Positions 8,096 through 17,194 are shown, counted from the first letter of the stretch. The stretch is 26,528 nt of DNA from Acidovorax_G sp046289925 (GCA_046289925.1 JBKBUN010000023.1:1-26528), one strand, 5' to 3'. Translations and numbers: made by a program. The notes: a model not told the origin generated them from the sequence alone.

Positions 8096-11000
8096 TCAGT
8101 CGTACTGCACGGTGTAGATCAGGTCCACCGCGCTTTTCTCGCCGGTCTGCCCGCGCAGCGTGAGGCGGCGCGACAGGTCGTAGAAGATGTAGAGCGTGCC
8201 CAGCGTGCCCGACAGGCTGCGTTCGTAGCTCACGTACAAGTTGCGCGCCAGGCGCTTGCCGAAGGTCAAGGCAGCGCTGTTGGCATCCTCGCCCGAGCCC
8301 GGGCCCTTGAAGCCGATTTCGTCCAGGCCCAGGCGCGAGGCCACAGTGGTCGCCGTCTGGTTGCCGCGTTGGCCGAGGATGGCGAGCGCTGCTTGCTGCA
8401 GCAGCGCCGCCTCTGCTCCGCCACCCGCCGCGCTGCGGCCGAGCACCACCCAGGCCAACTTTTCGGCGTCGGGCAGTTCGGGGTCGGAGTACAGCCGCAC
8501 GCGCGGCGATTGCGCTGAGCCCGTGACCTGCACGCCCGCGCGCACCGCCAACTGTGGGCGCAGCGCCAGGATGTCGAGCGAGGGGTTCTGGTAAGGGCCG
8601 TTGAAGCGGATCAGCCCGCTTTCCACATCGAGCACCTGTCCCCAGGCGCGGTAGCGGCCTTGCTCTGTGCGGATTTCGCCCAGCACGCGCGGCGGTGTGT
8701 CGGCCGTGGCAGGGCCGCGCAGTTCCACCAGGCCCTTCAGCCGCGTGGTGATGCCTAAGCCCTGCAGCGCAAAGTCGTCGCCCAGGTCCACGGTGAGCAC
8801 GATGTCGGCCGGGCGGGCCGATCGCACGGCGGTGGCGGGCCCTTCGTCGGCTGTTTCGGGGGGGGGCTTGGGCGCGCTCTGGCGGCGGCTGTGCACCACC
8901 ACGTCGTCGCCGAGCCGTGGTGCCGATTCTTCGGGCAGCACGAGGGCCGCGCGCTGCACCCACAGCGTGCCGCGTACACGCACCTGGCCGTCGTCGATCT
9001 GCAGGGTGAGCGGGCCCGACACGCTGAGCTGCCGGTCGGCCCGCGCCAGCACCTGCAGCGCTGTGGCCTGCGCTTGCAGTTGCAGCGACAGTGCCTGTGG
9101 ATGGGCACCGCCCCCAGCCCAGCGTACGCGGCCCGTGGCTTGGAGCAGACCGCCGTCGGCAGGCGGTGCCGTGCGGTTGCCGCTGGGGCCCAGGATGCGC
9201 GCGCCGCCGCCGCTGGCACCGCGCAGCCGCAGCTCGGTGATCTCCAGCGCATCGCCCTGCAGCGTTGCGCGCAGGCGGCCGTCTTGCAGATCGATGCCTT
9301 CGAGCACCGAGCGCACGCGCAGGCCGTCGGCCTGCAGGCTGCCGCGCCAGAGTGGGGCCTGCCGCGTACCCGACAGTGCCACGTCGGCACCCAGCGTGCC
9401 GCGCACGCGCCAGCCCGGTGGTGCCAGGGCTGACCAGGCACCCAGGTCGGGCAGGCGTGCCCGCACTTGGCCAGACAGCGGTGCGTCGGCCGCCCAGGCC
9501 CAGACGGTCCATGCGGGTGCGATGGCCAGTTGGGTGTGCAGCTGCGCGTCGGCTTGGCCCGCGCGCTCGCTGTCCCAGTGCAGGCGTGCGCTGACGCGGC
9601 CGTCTGGGGTCAGGTCCAGTGTCAGCCGTGCATCGCGCAGGCCAGCTCGGCCGCTGGCGGCGGGCTCGGCTGCATGCGCCTGCGGGTCGCCGCTGCGCAC
9701 GCTGGTGGTGGCGCTGGCGGGGGCGCTGGTGTCGGCGGCCGGCACCTCCAGGTCGCCGCTGCGGCGGGCCAGTTCGGCTTGCAGGCGCAGGCGGTCGTCC
9801 TGGGCATTCAGGCTCCAGCGGGCCGCCAGCGCTAGGTCGCCACGCAGGCCACGTTGTGCCAAAGAGGGGTGAGTGGGCAGGCCGCGCTGCTGCAGCGCGT
9901 CGATCCAGGCCAGGGTCAGGCCCTGCAGTTCGCCCTGTGTCTGCACGGCCAGCGGCATGGCACTGCCACCGGCCACGCGGGTGGGCGCCCAATGCAGGCG
10001 CAGCGGCCCGGCGGCGGGGCCTTGCACCTGCAGCGCACCCGCGGCGGCATCGATCTGCCAGGATGCGCGGGTGTTGGGCAGGGGCCAGCGCAGTGTGGCT
10101 TGCACGGGGGCGTCCAGGCGGGCTGTCCAGGGGGGATGGCGGCCTTCGCTCCAGCGCGATTCCAGCCGGTCCACGGTGGCCTGCAACTGTCCGGCGACGC
10201 TCCAGCGCACCTGACCTTGGGTTTGGACGGTCACCCGGTGCGGGCCGGATTGCACGTCGCCTTGGGCACGCATGTGCAGCTGCCGCAGGTCGCCGTGGGC
10301 CTGCACGTCGAGCCCGCTCCATTGCGTGGCCGCCGCGCCCCCTGCGGGTTGCCAGCCCCCACGGTCTGAACGCAGGCGCAGTTGCCACGGCAGGCTCGCA
10401 GCGCTGCCCGGAGGCAGGCGACCCTGCTGCAGCGCAGCCCAGGCGTCGAGCGCACTCTGCCAGCCGCCATGCCACTGGGCCTGCACCTCGCCCTGGCCGC
10501 TGGCCCGCCCGGCGGGCAGCCGCTCGGTCATGCCCGGCCACTGTGCGAGCCAGGCCTGGGCGGCGGCCGCGTCGCTCCAGCGCAGTTGGGCCTGGCCCCG
10601 GCCCTGGAGGGCGCTCCATTCGCCAGACCAGGCCAGCGTGGCTCCGGGCAGGCTGGCGCGAGCTTCGCCCGCGGCGCGCAGTGGCGTGCGCGACAGGGTC
10701 AGGTCGTCGGCCTCCAGCCGCACCTGCAGCGCGGCCAGGCGCAGCCGCTCGAACACCAGCGTGCCGCCGTCGCGGGCTGCGTTCCATTGCCCCTGCAGCG
10801 CCAGCGCCTGCACGCTGCGCAGCCCGCCTGTGGCCGCTGCGGCGGCACGCAGGTTGGCCGCAAAGCGCACGATGCCGTCGGCCTCCTGGCGCGCGGTGAC
10901 GCGCCCCGCCAGGGGCGTGGCGTCCCAGCCCTGCTGCACCGCGGCCAGCGACACGCCGGTGAGCGTGGCTTCGCCTTGCACCAGTGTGGGCGCTGTCTGC

Positions 11001-12223
11001 CAGCGGCCTTGCAGGCGGATGCGGCCGTCGCGCCCTCCGGGGCCGAGCAGCGCTTCGGACGGCTCCAGCTCCACCAGGCTCCCGGTTTCGGTTTGCCGCA
11101 GTCGGCCCGCGGCCTTGAGCTGCGCCAGCGGCGCACGCGCGTCGTTCCAGCGGCCCGGGGCGGCGTTGGTCAGGTCGGCCTGCAGTGCCCAGGCGGTGGG
11201 GGCTGGGTCCGGCAGTGGCTGCAACGCCACCTGCCCCGACAGCACGGTGTGTGGGGCTGTGGGCCACAGCAGGGCCAGGTCCAGTGCCTGCACCGATGCC
11301 TGGGCCTGCTGCAGCGGCTGCGCGGCCCAGGGGCGCACTGTGGCCTGCAGCCGCGCGCTGGGCAGGGGGCTGCCAGTGACGGTTGCGGGGGCCGGCGGCG
11401 CAGCGGCGTCAAGCTGCGCTGTGACCGCCAGCGTGGCGTCTGCGCCGGCCAGCATACCGTGGGCTTGGGCCTGTAGCGTCAGCGCGAGCGGTGCGGCCGT
11501 ACCCAGCGCACTGGCCGGGGCCTGCATCTGGGCCTGCAGTGCCAGGGCCAGCGGCAGCCCGCCGGTGGCACCCAATGTCAGGCGGCCCTGATAGCGGCCA
11601 TCGGCCCAGTCAAGGCGGCGCAGCTCCAGCACATGGGCGGCGTCTTGGTAGCGGTAGTGCGCCTGCAGGTGCTGCAGGGTCTGGGCGGGCGTGGAGCCCC
11701 ACTGCAGGCGGTCCAACTGCAGCGGGGTGTCGATGGTCAGCGGCAGCGTGGCCTGCGCGGGCGGCGTTCGTGGGCTCTTGGGCGCTGGCGTGGGGCCCTG
11801 CTCCACGGTCACGGCCTCGGCGCTCAGCTCGGTCAGGCGCAGGGTGCCGCCCAGCAGGGCCTGCAGGTCCCAGGACCAGCGCAGGCCGTGCACTTGCACG
11901 CGAAGCCCGGGTTGCGTCCACTGCAGGCGGGCAAGCTGCCCCCCGTCGCGCAGCGAGCCCTGCGTGCCTTCGAATTCCAGGCGCTGCTCTGCGGGCAGCA
12001 GGTGCTGTACCAGCGCCAGGGCCTGGGGCAGCGATGCGGCAGAGCCCGCCCAGAGCCACAGCGCCACCATTGCCAGCGCCAGTGCGGTGGCGGGCCACAA
12101 CAGCCAGCGCAGCAGCGGGGAGCGCAACCGGGGGCGGGGGGCGGGCGCTGGGGCGCTGCTGCCTGCGCCAAAGCCGGCGGGCGGCGGCGCAGGGGGGGCG
12201 TGGGGCGTGGTGTCGGTCGCCAT
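8096..12223 (-). CDS. tamB: TamB, translocation and assembly module inner-membrane protein
   Basis: A 1375-aa AsmA/TamB-family protein, thought to bridge inner and outer membranes and to help outer-membrane protein assembly or lipid transport. A Pro/Ala-rich cytoplasmic tail is followed by one N-terminal transmembrane helix (about residues 38-60, LLRWLLWPATALALAMVALW). The long middle is repetitive amphipathic beta sequence rich in Leu, Gln and Trp. The C-terminal TamB (DUF490) domain is clear: VSGPLTLQIDDGQVRVRG, LRPQLAVRAGVQVTG, LAWVVLGRS, GLDEIGFKG, GTLYIFYDLSRRLTLRG and a final Tyr-Asp. The ATG at 12223 was chosen because it follows the tamA stop by 2 bases; the frame is open further upstream inside tamA but without family features. 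Last gene of the minus-strand operon. Confidence 0.93.
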   Translation of the reverse strand: MATDTTPHAPPAPPPAGFGAGSSAPAPAPRPRLRSPLLRWLLWPATALALAMVALWLWAGSAASLPQALALVQHLLPAEQRLEFEGTQGSLRDGGQLARLQWTQPGLRVQVHGLRWSWDLQALLGGTLRLTELSAEAVTVEQGPTPAPKSPRTPPAQATLPLTIDTPLQLDRLQWGSTPAQTLQHLQAHYRYQDAAHVLELRRLDWADGRYQGRLTLGATGGLPLALALQAQMQAPASALGTAAPLALTLQAQAHGMLAGADATLAVTAQLDAAAPPAPATVTGSPLPSARLQATVRPWAAQPLQQAQASVQALDLALLWPTAPHTVLSGQVALQPLPDPAPTAWALQADLTNAAPGRWNDARAPLAQLKAAGRLRQTETGSLVELEPSEALLGPGGRDGRIRLQGRWQTAPTLVQGEATLTGVSLAAVQQGWDATPLAGRVTARQEADGIVRFAANLRAAAAATGGLRSVQALALQGQWNAARDGGTLVFERLRLAALQVRLEADDLTLSRTPLRAAGEARASLPGATLAWSGEWSALQGRGQAQLRWSDAAAAQAWLAQWPGMTERLPAGRASGQGEVQAQWHGGWQSALDAWAALQQGRLPPGSAASLPWQLRLRSDRGGWQPAGGAAATQWSGLDVQAHGDLRQLHMRAQGDVQSGPHRVTVQTQGQVRWSVAGQLQATVDRLESRWSEGRHPPWTARLDAPVQATLRWPLPNTRASWQIDAAAGALQVQGPAAGPLRLHWAPTRVAGGSAMPLAVQTQGELQGLTLAWIDALQQRGLPTHPSLAQRGLRGDLALAARWSLNAQDDRLRLQAELARRSGDLEVPAADTSAPASATTSVRSGDPQAHAAEPAASGRAGLRDARLTLDLTPDGRVSARLHWDSERAGQADAQLHTQLAIAPAWTVWAWAADAPLSGQVRARLPDLGAWSALAPPGWRVRGTLGADVALSGTRQAPLWRGSLQADGLRVRSVLEGIDLQDGRLRATLQGDALEITELRLRGASGGGARILGPSGNRTAPPADGGLLQATGRVRWAGGGAHPQALSLQLQAQATALQVLARADRQLSVSGPLTLQIDDGQVRVRGTLWVQRAALVLPEESAPRLGDDVVVHSRRQSAPKPPPETADEGPATAVRSARPADIVLTVDLGDDFALQGLGITTRLKGLVELRGPATADTPPRVLGEIRTEQGRYRAWGQVLDVESGLIRFNGPYQNPSLDILALRPQLAVRAGVQVTGSAQSPRVRLYSDPELPDAEKLAWVVLGRSAAGGGAEAALLQQAALAILGQRGNQTATTVASRLGLDEIGFKGPGSGEDANSAALTFGKRLARNLYVSYERSLSGTLGTLYIFYDLSRRLTLRGQTGEKSAVDLIYTVQYD

Positions 12224-12225
12224 GC

Positions 12226-14118
12226 TCAGAAGCTGAAGCCCAGCCGCAGGTGCAGCCGCAGCCTGCGCTCTTGTGCACCCCAGGCCAGGTCGGCCTGCAG
12301 CGGGCCCACGGGGCTGCGCCAGCGCACGCCGGCGCCGACACCTACGCGCGGGTCCAGGTCGGCGGGGCGGTCGGCCACGGCCCCGGCGTCCAGGAACAAG
12401 GTGCTTTCCAATGTGGTGAGCTCGCCGTTCCATACGATGGGCCGCTGCCATTCCACGCTGCCCACGGCCAGATAGCGCCCGCCGGTCACGCGGCCGGCTT
12501 CGGTGCGCGCGCCGATGGAGCGGTAGCCATAGCCGCGCACGGTGGTGTCTCCTCCGGTGACAAACAACTGTGTCACGGGAATGCGGGCTTCGTCGCGCGC
12601 CAGCACGGCGCCCACTTCGGCCCGCAGCGCCAGGCGGCTGCTGCGGCTGCGCCCGCTGTCGGCGCGCACGCGATCCAGCGGCACAAAGCGCTGCCAGCGC
12701 GCCAGCGCCCGCACAAATGGGTCGCGTTCGGGCCGCAAGGTGGTGCCCAGGCCCAGTTCCAGGGCCAGGCCTTGCCCGCGGGTGGGGGCGATGGGGCTGT
12801 TGAAGTACCGGCCCGTCCAGCTCCAGTGGGCGCTGAGGGCTGCGCCCGACGGCGGCGCGTCCGCGCCTTCGCTGCGGGCCTTGTCCCACTGCACGAACAG
12901 CGTGCGGTCAATGTGGTCGGAGTTTTGGGTGCGCCCTGCGCGCAGCCGGCTGCTGCCCACGTCGTAGTCGCCCGTGGTTTCGCGCTGCCGTTGCGCGCCG
13001 GTGAACCAGCGCCAACCCTGCTCGTCGGGAAGCGCCGTCCATTCGCTGGACAGCAACTGTGTTTCGCGGTCGAGGCTGATCTTACTGAGCGCGCGCCAAC
13101 CAATGCCCGGCAGGCGGTTGTGCGTGTGGTCTAGCGACAGGCGCGGGCCGCTGTCGGTGGACGCGCCTGCCCCCAGCACCATCTTTTGCAGTGGCGATTC
13201 GCGCACCTGCGCCACCACTGGGGCGGCTTGTGGGTCGGCCGCCTCGGTGTCGAGCGTGAGGAAGACGGCGTCGTAGTAGCCGCTGCTGGCCAGGCGCAGC
13301 TGCGCATCGAGCATCTGCGCCTCGTCGTAGACGCTGCCCGTGGGCAGGCGCGCAATGCGGCGCGCGCCTTCGGGGTCGTAGCGCTGGCTGCCGCGCAGCT
13401 GCAGCGGGCCGAAGCGAAAGGCCGGGCCGGGGTCATAGGTCACGGCCAGCCGGGCTTCGTGCCGATCGGCGTCGATGTCGGCGCGGCTGTCTGCGATGCG
13501 GGCAGTGGGGTGGCGGCGCGCCTGCAACTGGCGCAGGCCGGCGTTCTTGGCACCGTCCCAGCCCTGCTGGGTGAAGGGCATGCCGGGCTCGAGTGGCCAA
13601 TTGCGCTGCACACGCGCCCACTGGCGGCGGGCTTCTTCGTCGGCGGCGGTGATGGCCTGGTCGCCATCCACCTGCACCTGTGCAGCGATCACCCGCGTGA
13701 CGGGGCCTGGCTGCACTGTGATGCGCACCTGGCGCAGGGCTGCGTCTGCACCGGTTTCGGGTTCATCGAGCGCGATCGTGATGACGGGTGCGAAATGGCC
13801 CAGCGTGCCCAGCAGGTCGCGCACATGGGCCTCGGCGGCGCCGAGCAGGCGCTCAAGCTCTTGCGGCTGCAGGTCTGGCAGGTGGCGAAAGCGCAGCAGT
13901 TCGAGGTGGCGCGTGAGGTACTCGCGTACCGCATCAGGGGCATCGATGCGCACGTCAAACACGGCCGCTGTGCCGCTTTGTGCGGCCAGCGTGGCGGCGT
14001 CTTCGTGGGTGGCACCTGCAGGGGCCGGGCGCAGCGCACTGCAGCCTTGCAGGCCGAGCGCAGCGCTCAGAAGCAACAACGCCGGCCAACGGGCCGGCGC
14101 TGCGGGAGGCGTAGGCAT
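12226..14118 (-). CDS. tamA: TamA, BamA-like outer-membrane assembly protein with lipobox
   Basis: A 630-aa Omp85-family protein that acts with TamB in the outer membrane. The leader ends in LGLQGC (Cys26), a lipoprotein box. Next come three POTRA-like units (about 45-330, for example FDVRIDAPDAVREYL and FRFGPLQLRGSQRYDP). The C-terminal barrel carries the family signature GGDTTVRGYGYRSIG, then GVGAGVRWRSPVGPLQADLAWG-type strands, and ends in the aromatic LRLGFSF needed for barrel insertion. I chose the ATG at 14118 because the signal peptide starts there and it lies 4 bases from the end of the VWA gene; an upstream in-frame start would extend into that gene. Its stop is 2 bases from tamB. 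E. coli TamA has a plain signal peptide, so the lipobox is a point of difference. Confidence 0.93.
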   Translation of the reverse strand: MPTPPAAPARWPALLLLSAALGLQGCSALRPAPAGATHEDAATLAAQSGTAAVFDVRIDAPDAVREYLTRHLELLRFRHLPDLQPQELERLLGAAEAHVRDLLGTLGHFAPVITIALDEPETGADAALRQVRITVQPGPVTRVIAAQVQVDGDQAITAADEEARRQWARVQRNWPLEPGMPFTQQGWDGAKNAGLRQLQARRHPTARIADSRADIDADRHEARLAVTYDPGPAFRFGPLQLRGSQRYDPEGARRIARLPTGSVYDEAQMLDAQLRLASSGYYDAVFLTLDTEAADPQAAPVVAQVRESPLQKMVLGAGASTDSGPRLSLDHTHNRLPGIGWRALSKISLDRETQLLSSEWTALPDEQGWRWFTGAQRQRETTGDYDVGSSRLRAGRTQNSDHIDRTLFVQWDKARSEGADAPPSGAALSAHWSWTGRYFNSPIAPTRGQGLALELGLGTTLRPERDPFVRALARWQRFVPLDRVRADSGRSRSSRLALRAEVGAVLARDEARIPVTQLFVTGGDTTVRGYGYRSIGARTEAGRVTGGRYLAVGSVEWQRPIVWNGELTTLESTLFLDAGAVADRPADLDPRVGVGAGVRWRSPVGPLQADLAWGAQERRLRLHLRLGFSF

Positions 14119-14122
14119 CCGG

Positions 14123-15310
14123 CTATTTTGACAGCAGCCGCATGGCTTCTTCGAGCCCTTTGAGTGACAAAGGGTACATCCGCCCGCCCATGAGTTGCTG
14201 CACGATGCTGATACTCTGCCGGTACTGCCACACACCGGGGGGCTCGGGGTTGATCCAGGCACATTTTGGGAATGCGTGGGTCAGGCGCTGCAGCCATTCG
14301 GCGCCGGCTTCTTCGTTGTTGTACTCCACGCTGCCGCCAGGCTGCAGGATCTCGTAGGGGCTCATGGTCGCGTCGCCCACGAAGATCAGCTTGTAGTCCT
14401 TGTTGTACTTGCGGATGATGTCCCAGGTCGCAAACTTCTCCGAGAAGCGGCGGCGGTTGTTCTTCCACATGAAGTCGTACACACAGTTGTGGAAGTAATA
14501 GAACTCCAGGTGCTTGAATTCGCTTTTGACGGCGGAGAACAGCTCCTCGACCCGCTGCACGTGCTCGTCCATGGTGCCGCCCACGTCCATGAGCAACAGC
14601 ACCTTCACGTTGTTGTGGCGCTCGGGCACCATCTTGATGTCCAGGTAGCCGGCGTTGGCCGCCGTGCTGCGGATGGTGTCTGGCAGGTCCAGCTCCAGTT
14701 CGTGGCCTTCGCGCGCAAAGCGCCGCAGGCGGCGCAGCGCAACCTTGATGTTGCGCGTCCCCAGCTCCTGCTGGTCGTCGTAGTCGCGGTAGGCGCGCTG
14801 CTCCCACACCTTCACGGCGCTCTTGTTCCTGCCAGCTCCGCCGATGCGCACGCCCTGCGGGTTGTAGCCACCATGGCCGAATGGGCTGGTGCCACCCGTG
14901 CCGATCCATTTGTTGCCGCCCTCGTGGCGCTCTTTCTGCTCTTCGAGGCGCTTTTTGAGCGTCTCCATCAGCTCGTCCCAGCCCATCTTCTCGATGGCGG
15001 CCTTTTCTTCTGGGCTGAGCTCGCGCTCAAGCATTTTGCGCAGCCAGTCGGCCGGAACTTCCTTGGTGAAGTCCGACACCATCTCCACGCCCTTGAAGTA
15101 CGCGGCGAATGCGCGGTCGAACTTGTCGTAGTGCTTCTCGTCCTTGACCAGCGCCATGCGCGCCATGAAATAAAAGTCGTCCAGGCTCCAGGCGCCTTCG
15201 GATTTGGGGCCCACCACGCCGGCCTGCAAGGCTTCGAGCAACGTGAGGTATTCCTTTACCGACACCGGCAGCTTGGCTGCGCGCAGCGTGTAGAAGAAGT
15301 CGGTCAGCAT
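14123..15310 (-). CDS. CoxE-like VWA-domain protein
   Basis: A 395-aa cytoplasmic protein of the VWA/CoxE group, usually partnered with MoxR-type AAA+ ATPases in protein or cofactor maturation. The N-terminal 130 residues are helical and charged (DFFYTLRAAKLPVSVKEYL at the start). A Gly-rich linker (about 131-165) leads to the VWA domain (about 215-360). The metal site (MIDAS) is degenerate: the first motif reads DVGGTMD (242-248) in place of DxSxS, followed later by FVGDATMSPYE. The C-terminus contains PKCAWINPEP and MGGRMYPLSLKGLEEAM. Both neighbours are on the same strand at 3-4 bases, and a moxR gene lies upstream in the same likely operon, so a MoxR-VWA pair is very likely. The client protein is unknown. 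Confidence 0.92.
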   Translation of the reverse strand: MLTDFFYTLRAAKLPVSVKEYLTLLEALQAGVVGPKSEGAWSLDDFYFMARMALVKDEKHYDKFDRAFAAYFKGVEMVSDFTKEVPADWLRKMLERELSPEEKAAIEKMGWDELMETLKKRLEEQKERHEGGNKWIGTGGTSPFGHGGYNPQGVRIGGAGRNKSAVKVWEQRAYRDYDDQQELGTRNIKVALRRLRRFAREGHELELDLPDTIRSTAANAGYLDIKMVPERHNNVKVLLLMDVGGTMDEHVQRVEELFSAVKSEFKHLEFYYFHNCVYDFMWKNNRRRFSEKFATWDIIRKYNKDYKLIFVGDATMSPYEILQPGGSVEYNNEEAGAEWLQRLTHAFPKCAWINPEPPGVWQYRQSISIVQQLMGGRMYPLSLKGLEEAMRLLSK

Positions 15311-15313
15311 GGG

Positions 15314-15922
15314 TCAGCCCTCCAGCGTGCCGTCATGGCGCGCAAGCAGGTACAGCAAATGGGCGCGTGCTTCGGGCCATTCGCCGCTGCGCATGCTGTA
15401 CATCACGGTGTCGCGGATCGTGCCGTCGCGCCGCAGCGCATGGCCGCGGAGCACGCCGTCCTTTTTCGCCCCCAGGCGCTCGATGGCGCGCTGGCTTGCG
15501 AAATTGAAGTTGTCGGTGCGCCAGCCCACCACGTGACAGCCCAGCGTCTCGAACGCATGTGTGAGCAGCAGCAGCTTGCAGGTGGTGTTCACATGCGTGC
15601 GCTGCACGCTGCGCGCATACCAGGTCCAGCCGATCTCGAGACGGCGCACGGCCGGCACGATGTCGTGGTAGCTGGTGGAGCCCAGCACGCGGCCGCTGGC
15701 CTCGTCCACCACTGCAAACGCAAAGCGGTGGCCCTGCGCTCGGCCTTCCAGCGCGGCTTCGATGTAGGCGCGCGTCTGTGCGGGCTCGGGCACCGATGTC
15801 ACGCGGATCGTCCACAGTGCGCCGTCTGCGGCTGCAGCCGCCAGCCCGGCTTCGTGCTCAAGGCCCAGCGGCTCCAGCCGCACGCCACGGTCGGACAGGG
15901 TGACGGGTTCTACAAAAGCCAT
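15314..15922 (-). CDS. GNAT-family N-acetyltransferase (RimJ/RimL-like)
   Basis: A 202-aa acetyltransferase that likely transfers the acetyl group of acetyl-CoA to an amine; substrate unknown. It starts with a typical RimJ/RimL beta strand (VRLEPLGLEHEAGL), has the central strands FAFAVVDEASGRVLGSTSYH, the family motif RRLEIGWTWYA, a helix KLLLLTHAFETLGCHVV, and the late motif NFASQRAIERLGAKKDGVLR. Its stop is 3 bases from the VWA gene. The ATG at 15922 was chosen since the fold begins there; the frame is open further upstream but would overlap the small membrane gene. A 58-base gap separates it from that gene. Its place inside a MoxR-VWA-Tam operon may be incidental. Confidence 0.9.
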   Translation of the reverse strand: MAFVEPVTLSDRGVRLEPLGLEHEAGLAAAAADGALWTIRVTSVPEPAQTRAYIEAALEGRAQGHRFAFAVVDEASGRVLGSTSYHDIVPAVRRLEIGWTWYARSVQRTHVNTTCKLLLLTHAFETLGCHVVGWRTDNFNFASQRAIERLGAKKDGVLRGHALRRDGTIRDTVMYSMRSGEWPEARAHLLYLLARHDGTLEG

Positions 15923-15980
15923 GGCAGAGGCGCAAAAAAAGCGGCAAGGGGCTGGGCGGCGCTGGTGGGCGATGCGTTTT

Positions 15981-16223
15981 TCAGACCTTGGGGTCGCCAA
16001 AGCGGTGGATGTACAGGCGCCGTGCCAGGTGCACGCCGCCACCACCGCCCAGGCCGATGAGCGCGATGCCCAGCATGGCCGGGCCGTCGTAGCCGTTGGG
16101 GCCGAACGCATCCCAGCCGAGCAGCGTGCCCACCCAGCGGCCGAGCAGGGCACCGCCCACAAAGCCCACGGCCTGGCCAATGCCCAGCAGCAGCAACTGG
16201 CGTGCGCAGTGTTGGGGTTGCAT
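15981..16223 (-). CDS. Small membrane protein, unknown function
   Basis: An 80-aa protein with two likely membrane segments: residues about 8-34 (LLLLGIGQAVGFVGGALLGRWVGTLL, broken here only by one Arg) and about 48-62 (AMLGIALIGLGGGGGVH), then a basic tail. The Gly-rich helices resemble glycine-zipper membrane proteins. I do not recognise a family. It is placed 12 bases after moxR on the same strand, with GAGG about 6-8 bases before the ATG, which supports it as a real gene. No better ORF covers this stretch. Confidence 0.7.
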   Translation of the reverse strand: MQPQHCARQLLLLGIGQAVGFVGGALLGRWVGTLLGWDAFGPNGYDGPAMLGIALIGLGGGGGVHLARRLYIHRFGDPKV

Positions 16224-16235
16224 GGCCGCCTCGGG

Positions 16236-17090
16236 TCAGCGGTTGCGCTGGTTCATGAACACCAGCTTTTCGAACAGCGTCACGTCCTGCTCGTTCTTGA
16301 GCAGTGCGCCCACCAGCGGGGGCACGGCCACCTTGTGGTCGGCGCTTTGCAGGGCTTCGAGCGGAATCTCTTCGGCCACGAGCAATTTGAGCCAGTCGAG
16401 CAGTTCGCTGGTCGAGGGCTTCTTCTTGAGGCCCGGCAGGTTGCGCACGTCGTAGAAGGTCTTCATCGCCACGGTGAGCAACTCGCTCTTGAGCGTGGGG
16501 AAGTGCACCTGCACGATCTGGCGCATGGTGTCTGCGTCGGGGAATTTGATGAAGTGGAAAAAGCAGCGGCGCAAGAAGGCGTCGGGCAGTTCCTTTTCGT
16601 TGTTGGAGGTGATGAACACCAGCGGCCGGTGCTTGGCCTTGATGAGTTCCCGCGTCTCGTAGCAGTAGAACTCCATGCGGTCGAGTTCGCGCAGCAGGTC
16701 GTTGGGGAATTCGATATCCGCTTTGTCGATTTCGTCGATGAGCAGCGCCACCGGCTGCTCGGCCGTGAAGGCCTGCCACAGCACGCCTTGCACGATGTAG
16801 TTGCGGATGTCCTTCACACGCTCGCTGCTGACGGCGTCGCCCAGTTGGCTGTCCCGCAGGCGGCTCACGGCGTCGTACTCGTACAGGCCCTGCTGCGCCT
16901 TGGTGGTGGACTTGATGTGCCATTGCAGCAGCGGCATGCCCAGCGATGCGGCCACTTCCTCGGCCAGCATGGTCTTGCCGGTGCCGGGCTCGCCCTTGAC
17001 CAGCAGTGGGCGCTTGAGGGTGATCGCCGCGTTCACCGCGAGCATCAAGTCCTGGGTGGCGACGTAGTTCTCGGAGCCTTGAAATTTCAT
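16236..17090 (-). CDS. MoxR-family AAA+ ATPase
   Basis: A 284-aa AAA+ ATPase of the MoxR group, chaperone-like remodelling enzymes that work with VWA proteins. Walker A is GEPGTGKT (33-40), Walker B LLIDEIDKAD (116-125), sensor 1 VFITSNNEKELPDAFLRR (around 158-175), and the arginine-finger region follows at RRCFFHFIKFPD. The C-terminal helical lid ends in LFEKLVFMNQRNR. The start at 17090 gives the family's standard N-terminus (MKFQGSENYV). It is the first gene of the likely six-gene minus-strand operon and is divergent from the cytochrome gene, with 104 bases between. The VWA protein two genes downstream is the expected partner. Confidence 0.93.
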   Translation of the reverse strand: MKFQGSENYVATQDLMLAVNAAITLKRPLLVKGEPGTGKTMLAEEVAASLGMPLLQWHIKSTTKAQQGLYEYDAVSRLRDSQLGDAVSSERVKDIRNYIVQGVLWQAFTAEQPVALLIDEIDKADIEFPNDLLRELDRMEFYCYETRELIKAKHRPLVFITSNNEKELPDAFLRRCFFHFIKFPDADTMRQIVQVHFPTLKSELLTVAMKTFYDVRNLPGLKKKPSTSELLDWLKLLVAEEIPLEALQSADHKVAVPPLVGALLKNEQDVTLFEKLVFMNQRNR

Positions 17091-17121
17091 GGAGCTTCTG
17101 AGCCAATGTTGATGAATGGGC

Positions 17122-17142
17122 TTGACAGGCGCTGGCTATAAT
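17122..17142 (+). promoter_or_regulatory. Candidate promoter elements upstream of cytochrome c4
   Basis: A perfect TATAAT (17137-17142) lies 52 bases before the cytochrome ATG. A perfect TTGACA lies at 17122-17127, but only 9 bases separate the two, which is too close for one sigma-70 promoter. The -10 box may act with a weak -35 around 17114-17119, or the TTGACA may be chance. Confidence 0.5.
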
Positions 17143-17194
17143 CGTCCGTTGATCAGAGCCCAGAGCTGAACTTTCACGAGATTGTGCGCGCAAA

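Noticed and set aside
8049..11267. Long open frame (over 1000 codons) in a second minus-strand frame inside tamB, and similar long frames on the opposite strand (11491-13134 and 3254-4588)
   Set aside because: High-GC DNA gives long shadow frames. Their translations are Arg/Ala/Pro-rich low-complexity without family motifs, while tamB, tamA and the prepilin gene carry clear ones.
17122..17142. TTGACA and TATAAT as one sigma-70 promoter
   Set aside because: Only 9 bases separate the boxes; 16-18 are needed. I list them only as candidate elements.
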